From Lanius collurio (Eukaryota; Chordata; Aves; Passeriformes; Laniidae): a DNA stretch of 64,000 nucleotides. Location of the stretch: NCBI GenBank assembly GCA_020086605.1, contig JACBWW010000003.1:3752989-3816988 (forward strand). The letters are read 5' to 3'. Shown piece after piece: positions 51,148 to 62,539 of the stretch. The notes beneath the pieces were generated by a model, which saw only the letters and a list, made by a program, of their open reading frames with translations, was not told the DNA's origin and did not search any database. Each line of letters begins with the position of its first letter. The stretch's first letter is position 1. Both the position numbers and the translations under genes were made by a program.

Positions 51148-51485
51148 AGTCACAGAAAATACAGAATTTCAGAAAAATGTAGGTTGAAGGAACTTCTCTT
51201 CCAGCGCCCTTCTACAAGAAGTGCAAATTTCAAATGTTGGTCGGTTTACTCAGGATCATGCATGAATCCTGGATGAAAAGGATGTGAAACTCAGCAGCTT
51301 CTGTCATTTGGCTGTGCATCTCAGAGAAGTGTCTGTCTCTGTCATCCCTGTAAGATTTGTACTTCCTGTTTAACAAAGTGGAAGACCTCAATTAAATCTC
51401 AGCTTATTAACATTTTCTTTTGTAGGCTAAAGAAATGCTCTGCCTTGTCTTTCTCCATGTATGTTGGGTGCTCCAGCCTAAAGCA
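51148..51485 (-). mobile_element. CR1: Strongly decayed CR1 LINE 3' region (minus strand)
   Basis: On the plus strand the order of remnants follows the reverse complement of a CR1 3' end. There is a TCACAGAAAATACAGAAT start, then ATGTAGGTTGAAGGAACTTC (family: GGTTGGAAGGGACCT). Next come CTCAGGATCATG, AATCTCAGCTTATTAA..TTTTCTTTTGTAGGCTAAA (family: ATCTCCTCTCAGCCTTCTCTTCTCCAGGCTAAAC) and GGTGCTCCAGCCTAAA at the right edge. Divergence is much higher than in the element at 2.0 kb, with indels throughout. Several blocks in the correct order make homology likely, but exact ends are uncertain. Confidence 0.62.
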
Positions 51486-52975
51486 GACAAATGAAGAGTT
51501 TGGGGAAATTTACATGCACACAAACACACACTCACTCGTGCTCCCACTTCTTCATCCTGTACTTTATTAACATTCTTTCAGGTTTGGAAAGATAAAGAAA
51601 GAGTAGTGAAATCATTCAGGTTATTTTTGCTGTACTACCCTGCCAGTTTTTCACCGCTGAAGAAGGTGCAAGTCACAGAAAAAAGCAAGAAGATATAGAG
51701 AGCTCAAGACAGAGAAAGGGGGTCTTTGCCTCTCTTGTTTTGTAAGGCCCACATCTAAAATGAGAGAAAATAAATTGGTGGGGAGAGAAACAAAATATTC
51801 CATCTGATTTTGAATTTCCCATTAAAAAAAAAAAAAAATAAAAGTGTACTTTAGGTCGAATTCATAATAACAGTCAACTCTGGTGACCTGAGATTTCTCT
51901 GGATATTTTGATTTTGTATATTTCGTATAGTTTCTGTAGCAAATTTTTTCTCAGGAAATGGGCTTCCCATATTGGCTGACTTTCCTTTACGCATAAGAAT
52001 ACTCCATTTCAGCAAGGAGAATAAGGGCAGAAATGCAATTGTTCAAGAAGCAGTCATAATTATGGTTATCATAAGGGATAGCTGTCTATGAAAGCTGCTG
52101 TTCCACCAGAATGGTCCAGCTCACTCTCAAACCCAAACTGAGTTTGGCCATACAGAGCTGACCAAAAGGGAAGTCACCATAGCAGAGCACAGATAGATAC
52201 TGAAATGGAGAAATACATGTATTTTAGAAGATATATGAGTCTTTCAGTTTTTGCATTTTAGTTTGTTTCATTGGGGGGTTTTGTCTTTGTTTTTTCCCCA
52301 TCTTTTGTAAGGAAACAGCACAGAAATCTAATGCTGCACATAGAAAAATACCCTTAAAGTTACCTTATTAGAGTCCTAGCACTAAAAGGACATCTGTAAG
52401 TGAACTTCTTTAACTGCAACACTTGTCTATTAAAATGCTGGTTGCTGTGGGAACCCTGCAAAGAGATCAGTGGGTGGGATCTGAAGTGTTTCACTGTTTT
52501 GTTGGCTGAGTTTACTTAGATAAAACTTTAACCAGCATATCTGAATCAATTATTCAACTTCATTATCCATCTACATTCTTTTAGAGGCTAGAACTGTATG
52601 TTCTGAGTAGGCTTCTTCATTATTTTAAATTAAATATATTTTAGTAATGTAATGGTATATCACACCATGTTGCTGCTGCAGAGAAAATACAGAATCATCA
52701 GCTCAGGTCAGAAATCTCCTTGTTTGCCCTTTTGTGTGAAGAAATGGTAGGACACTGAGGATAATGTGTTTCATACTTTCATTTTATATACAGAATTGAT
52801 TTTATACAAGATTTTCATAAGTAGTATCCGAACTCTCCCTCAGCTTCTAAGTCAGCTCAATGATGCCTTGAACCACACATCTGAAGCAAGAACCATCCCA
52901 TACATCTTGTTGAGATATTACTATACAAACCTAGCAACAGCAATGTTTTATTCATCTTTAAAGCATACAAAGCTT
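51486..52975. other. Non-coding DNA, no gene recognised
   Basis: A15 lies at 51824-51838 and a T/G/C-rich run near 52262-52302. No gene-like or repeat-family sequence was recognised. Confidence 0.65.
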
Positions 52976-53109
52976 GACAGTTACAGGCCTGTGCAATGTC
53001 TATATGTGTTCTGAGGACAAAGACCAGACTCCTGGGATTCAGGCGACAGTCACAGGCCTGTGCCATGTTATGTGTTCTATGGAGAAAGACCAGACTCCTG
53101 AGATTCAGG
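52976..53109. repeat. 69-bp tandem duplication (two copies)
   Basis: Copy one (52976-53044) and copy two (53045-53109) both begin GACAGT(T/C)ACAGGCCTGTGC. They share AAAGACCAGACTCCTG and GATTCAGG in the same order. Copy two is about 4 bases shorter, with several substitutions, giving roughly 80-85% identity by eye. The unit is not a simple sequence and is not part of a recognised repeat. Read on the minus strand, the duplication shows as a repeated NPRSLVF..RTH..AQAC.C pattern in a chance frame. Confidence 0.9.
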
Positions 53110-54689
53110 GAGAAAGCCAAAATTTCCCTTATACATTTTCCTTTAACATTTATGCACAATTTTTTCTCTCTATTCTGCAACATAATATTTATGACAGTTG
53201 TAAATAAAACTCAGTATTATTTATTATCTAAATTACATATTTAACAGATGAACACTACTGAAAGTTGCATTAATGTCTTTATTTTCTCAAGAAATGTGAA
53301 CGGTAATACCTGGAGGGGGCTCAGTGAATACTGGCTAAAATAAAACTGCTACATTTTTTAGTTGCTATCAATCTTAGAAATTTTTGAAAAAAATCTCCTC
53401 AACAAAAAAGAAAACTCAGGAATCATCCCAAGATTTTTTTTTCTCTGTGGTTAATAGATATTTTTAATTTTTCAGATCTCATTAACTAGTCCATTTGCTC
53501 TGATGTTACTGAGATTTACATATTGATGGATCAGGGTAATTTCTGGCACTCCCTCATTAGGAGATTTCACTGAGATTATGCTGAGTTTCAAGATTTTCCT
53601 CAAATTCCAAGAATTTCACTAATAGTTTCTACCAGTCCCAATCTAGCAATTAACTCAAAATCAGAATCCCACTGGCCTCTCTGCTCCTCTTGCCGTTCCA
53701 GTTCTTCAACACCACTGTTCCCTTCTCAGCCTTATGGAGCACTGCACATTTCACAGCAGGACCACACTGAAATGGGTGAGAAAGTAGGGTAGGCAGCCAG
53801 AAAAGGCTGAGATTTAGCAGTGCTGAATATGTAGCCCTGGGCCTTATTTACTTAACTCCATTTACCCTTTCTGAATATTCAATTATTAATTTCCTTCTGG
53901 ACTTTCCTTTTATGATTTTGGTCCCTCGATGTCAGGGTGAATAATTACAGTGAAAGCTGTTCACAGCCTCAGCCTTTTCATGATGCAACATGACTAGAAC
54001 AGATAACCTGAAAAACTAACACTGGGAAGTTGCAAAGAGATGTTCAGAAGCATGTTTCTTAACTAAAGTATATTTTCACAGGGATCAAAAAAGTATATAT
54101 TTTTGGTTAGATTACCAAGTCTGGCAAATTTCAGATGAAAAATATTCCTAGATTAAAGACTGTCTGCAAAAAACCCCAGCATCTTGTAGGGTAATGGCAC
54201 AGAAATTTTTCATACTTGATTGATTAAAAGGAAGAAATATCCTAAGTAATTCAGACCAAATTTTAAAAGTAGAAGTGTCCAGTGACTTGAATAAATTGTT
54301 CCTTATTGATTACATCTGGAAATATCATTGTCCTTCTTCCCCTCCTTTCATAAACTGCCAAAAAAATAATCTACTTTGACCATAAAGATTTTGAGGGTTT
54401 TTTTGGTACAGGATTCAGAGTGTTTAAATTCTACCAACATTTAAAAAAAAAAATCACAAAACTTTTGCCTTCAGGACAGTTTGTGATGACTTCCAAGATC
54501 CCTGGGCAACTGGGATTTCCTATTCAAGCCTGCTGTGGGATCACTGTGATCCACATACTACACATAGCATCAGTGGCATTATGTGGAAGGGATTTTGAAC
54601 GTGCAGCCCAGCACTGGCAGTTGGGGTGCCAGAAGAAGCTGTGCTTCAGTGCCAATCAATTTTGAGGCATTTTGAACCACTTCAGAAGT
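53110..54689. other. Non-coding DNA, no gene recognised
   Basis: Only short frames and short A/T tracts occur. No repeat family was recognised. Confidence 0.65.
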
Positions 54690-54936
54690 GTCTTTGACAG
54701 TGTCACTTTTTCAGATGGGGGTGCACCTGGCCTTGGATCTTTTGTATCTCCTACTCCAGAACCTCAGGGACTGTCCTCAATTCTCCACAGGTACTTTTTG
54801 CCAAAGGCTCCAGGAAGAACCCTTCTCCCCAGCCAAGGTCTCTGTCCCAGCTGGCCCAAGGCCCAAGCCCACAGGGCTCCAGGCTCCACCTCCTCATGGC
54901 TACTGCAAAAAATTAACCCATCCTTGGCCTAAACAA
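54690..54936. other. GC-rich patch upstream of a CR1 fragment
   Basis: A C-rich stretch (for example CCTTCTCCCCAGCC, CAGCTGGCCCAAGGCCCAAG, GCTCCAGGCTCCACCTCC) carries two overlapping plus-strand frames (54672-54932 and 54688-54999) that are Pro/Leu/Ser-rich without a domain. It ends in the AAAAAATTAACCC motif shared with 2.6 kb. The abrupt composition change and shared terminal motif suggest part of an interspersed repeat of unknown family rather than a gene. Confidence 0.4.
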
Positions 54937-54999
54937 GAAAAATCTTCTTCTAAACTTTTTCTTGTTCATGCCCATGTTCAGGATAACAAGAAAATGTGA

Positions 55000-55925
55000 T
55001 AGGCAGCATGCTTGGATAAATAAGGAACTCCTAAAAAAAAAACCCTCAGACAGAAAAGGGAGCCTATGAAGATGCAAGGAGGATCAGGTCATCCAAAGTA
55101 TAGAGAGGAGGCCAAGCATGTAGGAATTGGGTTAAAGAAGCCAAAGCTCATGTGAAATTAAATTTAGAGAGATTTTGACTGGAAATAAGTAGGACTTCTG
55201 CAGGTCCACTAGTTAAAAAAAAGAAGACTGAGGAAAATGCAGCCCTGATGAAAGATATTAAAGACAAAAAGATGATTTGGAATAGTCACCTGTCAGTGGG
55301 GAAATCGTGCCTAGCAAACTTGATAGCCTTCTACAAATTAATTGTTTGCTCAGTGGATGAAGGGTGATCAGTGGATATCTTGGCTTTAGAAGGCTTTCAG
55401 CATTGCCTCCCATAACATCCTTGTTGACAAACCAATCAAATAGGGTCTAGATAAGTGGATGATGAGGTGGATTGAAAAGACCAGTCACTGGTGTTGCACC
55501 CAAAGGATCAATACTGTGGCCAGTATTATTTAGTATTTTCTTTAGCAGCTAGGTAATGGAACAGAATGACACTTTCCAGATGACAAAAAGTTGGAAATAA
55601 TGGATGGATGATACACCAGATGGTTGTGTTACCATTCAGACAGACTTTGAGAGGCTGGAGAGCTGGTCTGACAGGAACCTCATGAAGTTTGGCAAAGAGA
55701 AATGCCAAGTCCCATCCCTGGAGGAAGAAACCCCAAGCACTGACACATACAGGATGAGGACTGGTAAACAGTTTTGCAGAAAAAACCCTGGTTGTAGAGT
55801 GGACACCCAGTGAAACATAAGTCACCAGTGTGGCCTTGTGGCAAAAGTGGCCAGTAACACCTGGGGCTGCACTAGGAAGAGACAATAAGTAGAGGGACAT
55901 AATCCCACCCCTCTATTCAGCATTG
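55000..55925 (+). mobile_element. CR1: CR1 LINE internal fragment (plus strand)
   Basis: This is an ORF2 fragment of a CR1 retrotransposon covering reverse-transcriptase-domain and downstream coding sequence. In order: a TGGATAAATAAGGAACTCCT block near 55013 (family W-L-N-x-E-L-L) and AAAGAAGCCAAAGCTCATGT near 55134. These are followed by GGCTTTCAGCATTGCCTCCC..ATCCTTGTTGACAAACC near 55392 and GATGAGGTGGATTGAAAAGA near 55461. The frame 55604-55813 then reads DDTPDG...IQTDFERLE.W.DRNLMKFGKEKCQV, the family's ADDT..G..AIQ.DLDRLEKWADRNLMKFNKGKCKV. The last recognisable block is GGGCTGCACTAGGAAGAG, then CCCCTCTATTCAGCATTG near 55908. There is a gap of about 100-150 bases around 55470-55520, where the SVLGPVLF region is compressed. 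Homology stops before the CR1 3' UTR, so it is truncated at both ends and inactive. Confidence 0.9.
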
Positions 55926-58900
55926 AAATGAATTAATCTGTTTCCAGAATCCTAGTTGACGAAGACCTTTGTGGGGTTTGGAGTAGTCATGTGACTGTGT
56001 GAAATAGTCCCTCTTGAAATGAAAGTGACTTAATTTTTCTCTAAAGTAGCTTTTGTATCATAGTTTGGTAAGACAAAATATATCTATGTGGAAAAAATTA
56101 TTCTCAACCATCTTCAGCTGCCTAAAGGTTCTGGATGAGGTTCCTCCACTAATCAGCTGAGAGACAGAGATTCAAAATGTCAGAAATTGAGCCAGTCCAC
56201 CAGTTTTAGGCAGCTGTCTCGGAATGAGATGAATTACCTTCTATTTAAAACTTCCTCTTCATGCTTGAAAAGTGAGTTTAGAGAAATGGTTAGAACTGTA
56301 TGCTCTCCTTTTACGTGTCTAGAAGGAGGTGAAATTTATTCCAAATGGAGTGTTTTATGCTAATTAAAATGGATTTATTTTGGAGGTTATTTTTTGATTT
56401 GTTTTCAAAAGCATGAAGCAAATTCCAGTAATATCTGAGGAAGCAAAATCTGCTCATAGCATTTATCTGGTTATTGATTCACCCAAGTTATGGATTTATG
56501 GTTCAGATACTACAAATAGAAGATGTAAATTCATCACAAAAAACCCATCCAATCATGTTCTCTAATTTATCGTTACTGAGGCTTTTCTCAAGTAATGCTT
56601 GTTTAAAAGTGTTGTGTCCCCACCCTCTTATTTAAGGCTCCCTTCATAAGAAATAAATGGGTGTAGAAAGGTGATTAATTTTGCTTTCTGGAAACAACAT
56701 TATAAAATTAACTCAAATTGAAACAGCACACATTGAATATTAAGGAGTATTTGTACAGTTTTCACTCTTGTGTCTTGCTGAAAAAAGTTAAATGAACCAG
56801 GCCAGGAAAAAGCACTTTTGAAAAATGAAGTCACAATCTCCCATAAATAACAAAAACTAATGTATCTTTCTGGGGAGGGGTTTGAGAAGGATGCAACAGA
56901 AATGTGTGTAAACCAAATCCTATTTAACATCTTCAATAGTGATCTATTATTGAAGCTCTATGATCTTTCTCCTGGAAGAGACAGGAGATAAAATGTTAAT
57001 GAAATGCGTTGACACAGCTAAATCCTGAGGACTGCCAAAAGCCAGGCGAGAATGTGAAGAGAAGTTGGAGAACATCAAACCAAAATGTTATCCATACAGT
57101 GCTCTCTAAACATATGGTAGGAGAGCAAAGTGCACTAAAGAACTGTCAGCAAATGATTGAGTATCCAAAGAAATTTGTGGATGAATCCTCAGTACAGTCA
57201 ACAACATAATACTGCAATACAGCAAAATTCTTTTCTTTATGCTGGTTGAACAATTACTTAGGACTATATTTGAACTCCATGGAATTTTGGGGTTCATTCA
57301 TGGCTCTTGCCAAGTTCTGGTTCAAGGATCCTTTTTGGCCATAGGTGTCACAGGCTGTATATGAACTCAGTGGAGAATTAATTTGCTTTAAAATAAATGA
57401 TTAATAATTTCATTCAAGACCTAATTTTTATTTTGAGAAAATGTAAACAGATCTTTGTAATCAGCTTTCAAATTACCTTTTTTGGACTGATAGTCACTAA
57501 TTGGTGGTTTGAATTTTTTTTTTTAATTTTTTTGAAAATTAATTGATAATAACACATATAGGACTTGTCTGGGAGGCAGAACTTGAAAGAGAAGCCCTAA
57601 ATGCAGTACTGTGGGCTTTCTTTCTCCTATTTCTGCAGCTTACTTCATCCTCATAGCCACAAACCTTTCTCTTCTTCCTCCTTTCTCCACCACACTGCGA
57701 AATTGCTTCCTGCCTGCCTTCAGAGCAGATCCCATTTGCTGTCTTGTGTCTGCTGGGTCTCTGGAAAAGGAAGAAATGGAGGGAAATGACAAATTATGGG
57801 CCCAGTCCTGAGACAAATCGTTTGGATATCTTGTGCTATACTGGTACAGAGGTTGCAATGATAATGTAACAAATATGGATGGGAGTTAAACTTGAGTTTT
57901 TACTAATAAATGCTACTGACCCTTTCTGGTTCACTTGCTGTCCAGAGCCTCTGCCAGTAAGCGAGCACACAGCCTCACCTCTCCCCCTTGCACAGGGCTT
58001 GCAGATGGACTGTGTACTCTGCTGTAGCCTAATTTAATAACAAGAAACATTCACTTTACCTAATATTTTTCAATGTCCATGAAAATTTGAAGAACTGAGG
58101 CACTACTGCAACCAAAGATCAAAGGTGCTAAATACCTGCTGGGATTCACGTTATATGAGGCGACTTTGCTCCAGCTTCACAGGATTTACCTTCTCTCTAT
58201 CATTTATTTCTACACACTCATTTAAGGGACAACATTTCTCCAGTATATAATAGGACATTGTACAACCCACAATACTACTTGCTTCAAATCTGTCTTTCAA
58301 AGAATTTATGATAATTTGGGCCAACGTTACCCAGAGACTATCATTCTTCCTAGAAAATTTACACCTGCTTTTACACCTGACTGAAGATGTGAGTTAGAAG
58401 AGAACCACACTCCTGACACTTCCTACTTTGAATCTTGAATTTATGTAATACTGGACATTCAAATCAGGTCATGATATAAAAATCCAAATTCTCTAGAGCT
58501 ACATGGGGCAGAAGTGGTGAAGGAGATAGCCCCCTTCTGTATTAGTCTTATGGTCCAAATCCTTCTCTACAGTCTAGATCTTCACAGAACCTGAAGTCTT
58601 ACCTAGCTCCATTCCATCTTTCTGTCTCCACAGTCTTTGTGGAGCCTGTGTTCCTGAAATAATGCTTTAAAATTTCTATTATCATCCTCCCCTTATTTTC
58701 AGTAGTTGTAATGACTCACAAATTGCATGGTGGCACAAAAATATGTTCAACATTAAAGAAAACTACATACTGAAGAGCCCATGTAGGGTTTTTTTGGCAA
58801 AATAGTTTAGCGATCAAGTTATTTTGCATTGAATAACTGGTATCAATTTTTCATATTTCTAAGAAAGTTCTTTTATAAAAAACATATTAAAAATTTCAGA

Positions 58901-59390
58901 AATTACTAAGTGCATTTTCTGCTTATAACTGCACAAACTAAACAATCCAAGCAAATGAGCTGTGATCATTTAGACAAAACTAATGCCTTATTTACTACTG
59001 AGCCACAAAAGTACTAGAATTTCTGATTTTGAGATTTATAAGCTACTCATGTTTAGATGGATCAGTCAAAATTTCTCTGATCAATCTATATATGCATCTG
59101 CAACACAACCTATTGTTTGAACCTATATAGCATTGTACTATTGATGAAATCACATATTATTTGTTCTGCATATTGCATTTTGCCTCACAATGTCTATTGA
59201 AAATTTCTGATGTCAGAATGGTGCTCTCTCAACACTTAAATCTCCGTTTTGTTTGATTTAGAGCTTGTATTTGTGGTTATATCTTCAAGGTAGTACTTTT
59301 TCCTGTTTCCCTGTGTGTTTCTTTAATTGTTATATAGCAATGAAATGGGTGAGCTGATAAAGTACTGATTCAATTAAAAGCTCTGATTAG
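55926..59390. other. Non-coding DNA, no gene recognised
   Basis: Short chance frames only (57009-57209 plus; 57601-57811 plus with a minus-strand overlap). A T-rich run lies at about 57515-57533. No repeat family was recognised. Confidence 0.65.
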
Positions 59391-59438
59391 TGTGTGTGTG
59401 TGTGTGTTTGTGTGAGCGCGTGCGCATGTGTGTGTGTA
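59391..59438 (+). repeat. (TG)n microsatellite with CG-alternating core
   Basis: A TG run with one TTT interruption, then GAGCGCGTGCGCATG and TG again. It is almost entirely alternating purine-pyrimidine and includes CGCG and GCGC, so it is a plausible Z-DNA-forming tract. Confidence 0.93.
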
Positions 59439-59539
59439 TCCCTCCCACTCAAATAGTAAAACTGACTGATTTTCATATATGGCTCTGAAGACTTTAAATA
59501 CATTTACTGGCAGGCTACTGTAGTAGACACATGGTGGGG

Positions 59540-60020
59540 GGTGTCAGCTTTTAATTGTAACTGTCTTGCAGAGTGGTGTTGTTTTAATATCCTGTATAGA
59601 TTTTTATGTAATACACTTACTTGCAGGCAGCCTGAAGCAAGAATCAATTCTGTGAAGGATTCTTCTTTTGTTAAAAGCCAATCTTGTTTTAATGATGCAT
59701 GAAGAAATATTCGAGCATTGACATTTTTCTGTCAGGTTTCTTTTGAAAAATCAATTAAGATAATACTGCTTTGACCTAGTTATCTAGTTAATGCTTATTA
59801 GGAATGTAATATGATTTACTGTCAGCATAATAATTTTTGTATCTTATCCCATTAGCTTGTGCATATTTCAAAGTGTATTACACAATGGTCACTTCTTAAA
59901 ATGTAATGTAGCAGAATACATTAATTAGATTGACTGGAATCATTAGACAGAAACTCTCCCATTGGCTCTTTGTATCAAATTTGTATATCATCCCTATCAA
60001 ATTCATTCATTGTTTACTTG
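59540..60020. promoter_or_regulatory. Candidate enhancer-like conserved element
   Basis: About 480 bases without simple repeats hold many homeodomain or related cores: TTTTAATTGTAA, TTTTAATGATGCATGAAG, TCAATTAAGATAA, GTTAATGCTTATTAGG, GTCAGCATAATAATTT, ACATTAATTAGATTGAC. Inserts with balanced composition (GGCAGCCTGAAGCAAG) argue against pure AT drift. This is inference from texture; no alignment could be run. Confidence 0.33.
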
Positions 60021-60090
60021 TCCGAAAAGTGTCTCTGGGTAACTGAGATATACAAAAAGTTTTTTATTTGGAAAGAGCTTCTTTATTTCC

Positions 60091-60165
60091 TGTTGGGGTT
60101 TTTTTTGTTGTTTGTTGGGGGGTTTTTTGTTTGTTTGTTTTTTTGGTTTTTTTGGTTTTTTTTAA
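60091..60165 (+). repeat. T/G-rich low-complexity tract
   Basis: TTTG, GGTTTTTT and related runs continue for about 75 bases. They make a Phe-rich spurious frame (59970-60224). A T18 homopolymer follows at 60372-60389. Confidence 0.9.
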
Positions 60166-61890
60166 TTTATAGCTCCTCCTGGGTTAAGCACACTATTTAT
60201 ACATGGTCACCAAATAAATCTTAAGTGAGATTTTTTGAAATCCGATAGAACATAAAAGAATGCAGGTATATGTACATGAGAGGACTGGCAGAAGAGCACC
60301 AAAACTCCAGTGAAGCTCTTGATTTCTTAGGTGTTAAAAAATGAAAATGATTAGTCCATTTCTTTTTCCACTTTTTTTTTTTTTTTTTTGCATCTTAGCT
60401 GCTTAGTGTTAATGGAAAGGTCAATAAAGGAGTTGGCTTACTGTGGCATTAGTGAGGAACTATTGATTCCTACTCATTTAGTGGTCAATGTTAACCAAGA
60501 ACCGAACTCTTTTAACCTTGTTAAGCAGAACAGAAATTAAATCTTCCCATCACTTTCAGAGCAGTGGTCTGTCTCAGAACAATACTGCAGTTAGACATTT
60601 TTGCAAAGTTTATCCAATTCCATCATACTAATGGTCTGTGTGAAGTAAAGAGAGAAAGAAAGACTGACTGTTTTGTAGATCTTAGTGAAAGAAATACCTT
60701 CATGTGGCAAGAGGAAGTAATGATGTTTCTCATCTCATGAAAGAGTCTTTCTTTTAGTCAAAAGTAAGCATTTATTTGTCAGGTAACTTTAAGCGAAGAA
60801 TATTAATGATCTATACACTTGCATTATAATCATTATGTGTTTTTCTTCTGGAAGGATTCAGCTTTAATTTCAGGTGATTGTCTGAATTATAATTTTATTT
60901 TCCTGTTGAAACACACACTGTAGTAATGAAAACAATATCTACGTTAAGAAAGACAGAAAACAATAAATATTCACTTTCTTAAAACATCATTTCTGCAGAT
61001 AGTACATACATGCAAAGAAAAAAGCCCCAACCTTTTACAAATATATATGTGTATATTTAATGCCAGAGAGCTATTTCAAAGCAGGTAACCAAAAGAATAA
61101 TTGACTGGCCACACATTATTAGCACTGGAAAGAAAATGGCATCATAAGTTGTACTTTATTTCCTTATTTCTTCTTTTCCTAAAATGAAGGTTAAAAACAA
61201 AAACTAAAAAAAGAAACAAAACCAAAAAGCCAAACCTGAAACTCTCCAACACACTTGGCCTCTTACAGGTTTTCCAAATTTCCTGTTATTTCTCTACATT
61301 CTCTTCCCACTGAGTCAGAGTAGCCGAGGCCACCGTACTGATGTCATACATCATTTGAAATGCACCTCTGTACCATTTGCACTCTAACAAAAGCCACAGT
61401 GTTGCTTAGATTAAAATGATGAATATGTGCTGAAAGTTTCTAGAAGAATTTGTTCTCCTTTCTTTGAGCATTTACATAAAATAGAAGAGGATGCAAATGG
61501 AGAAATGCTTTCTCCATATGAGGAGTTCCCTAATTTAACTTAGACTTGTCTGCATTTATGGTAGTTGTAGATACCAGCAAATCTTTTTTTCTAAATATCA
61601 TTCTAAATTTCAACAATCTGGAAGACTTTAGACACTTAATATACATAATTTATCTTAAGCCTGTGAATATATTTCTGTGAACAAGATGGCACCTTGAAAT
61701 CTATAAATAATGGTTATAATGGTAAGATAGGTCCTTTCTTTCCTTGGATAAATGCAAGAAATTGGAATGAATTCAAGAAATATATATACATATATATATA
61801 TATACAAAGAAATGAATCAGGATACAGGATTTTAAGATTGGCATTGTTTACAATTCACAAAGGAAGCAGGGAGAAAGGAACATCCTGATG
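60166..61890. other. Non-coding DNA, no gene recognised
   Basis: T18 at 60372-60389; an A-rich, CA-interspersed low-complexity stretch at about 61193-61240; and an alternating AT tract at 61780-61805 that makes an Ile-Tyr run in a spurious frame. No coding signal. Confidence 0.65.
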
Positions 61891-61894
61891 CTAT

Positions 61895-62500
61895 CAGTTA
61901 TTCTTATTTGCATGTAAACTCTGATATTAGGATTCATTTTTGAGCATGTCACTTTTTAGCTCCTAATTAATTGCAATGGCAGTGTGGTGTGCGTCAGTTT
62001 ATAGGAAAGATGCTGTTGTGGCTGAGATTTTAATTATATTAAATATTAATCATGGATTGAAATTGGAAACCTTAAATTATTGTTTAATGATCAATGATCA
62101 AACGCATAATCAAGATAAAGAAAATTAGGATGGCAGACAGCAACATCACAATTTGAATTTTACATTATTAGTCTTCTGCCTAACTAGGCACTTTTCTTGA
62201 GTATCTGAACTGTTTTGCCTTTTAACTGTGCTTGCAGTTGCTATAGTGATGGCATAATTTCGTAATGGTCTAAAAATGACACTGGCATAGATACTGACAG
62301 ATAGGAATTAATTCACTAACAAGTAATTATGTAGCGAAATGTTGACTGCCATGCAGAAGGTGCACTGTGACACATTTACTGTTTTTCAGGGATGGCAGTA
62401 ACATTAGCGTTGGTCATTAGTGGTAGACATCTCCGTACAGTGTTGGATACAGACTTATATGCAGACCTATTTAGTTACCTGTGTGACAGCCTTGTTCAGG
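61895..62500. promoter_or_regulatory. Candidate conserved non-coding stretch
   Basis: Contains ATTTGCAT (61906-61913, octamer reverse complement), CTCCTAATTAATTGCAATGG, GATTTTAATTATATTAAATA and a doubled AATGATCA near 62086-62099. There is little simple repeat. Constraint is suggested by motif density only. Confidence 0.25.
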
Positions 62501-62539
62501 ACACCAGAAACAGCTGTCCTAGCCTGTATGAGCCAAAAT

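Noticed and set aside
55604..55813. 69-codon frame as a possible gene
   Set aside because: It matches the conserved part of CR1 ORF2 (DRNLMKF block) and is part of a dead transposon.
59970..60224. Phe-rich frame resembling a membrane protein
   Set aside because: The hydrophobic part is the T/G low-complexity tract at 60091-60165.
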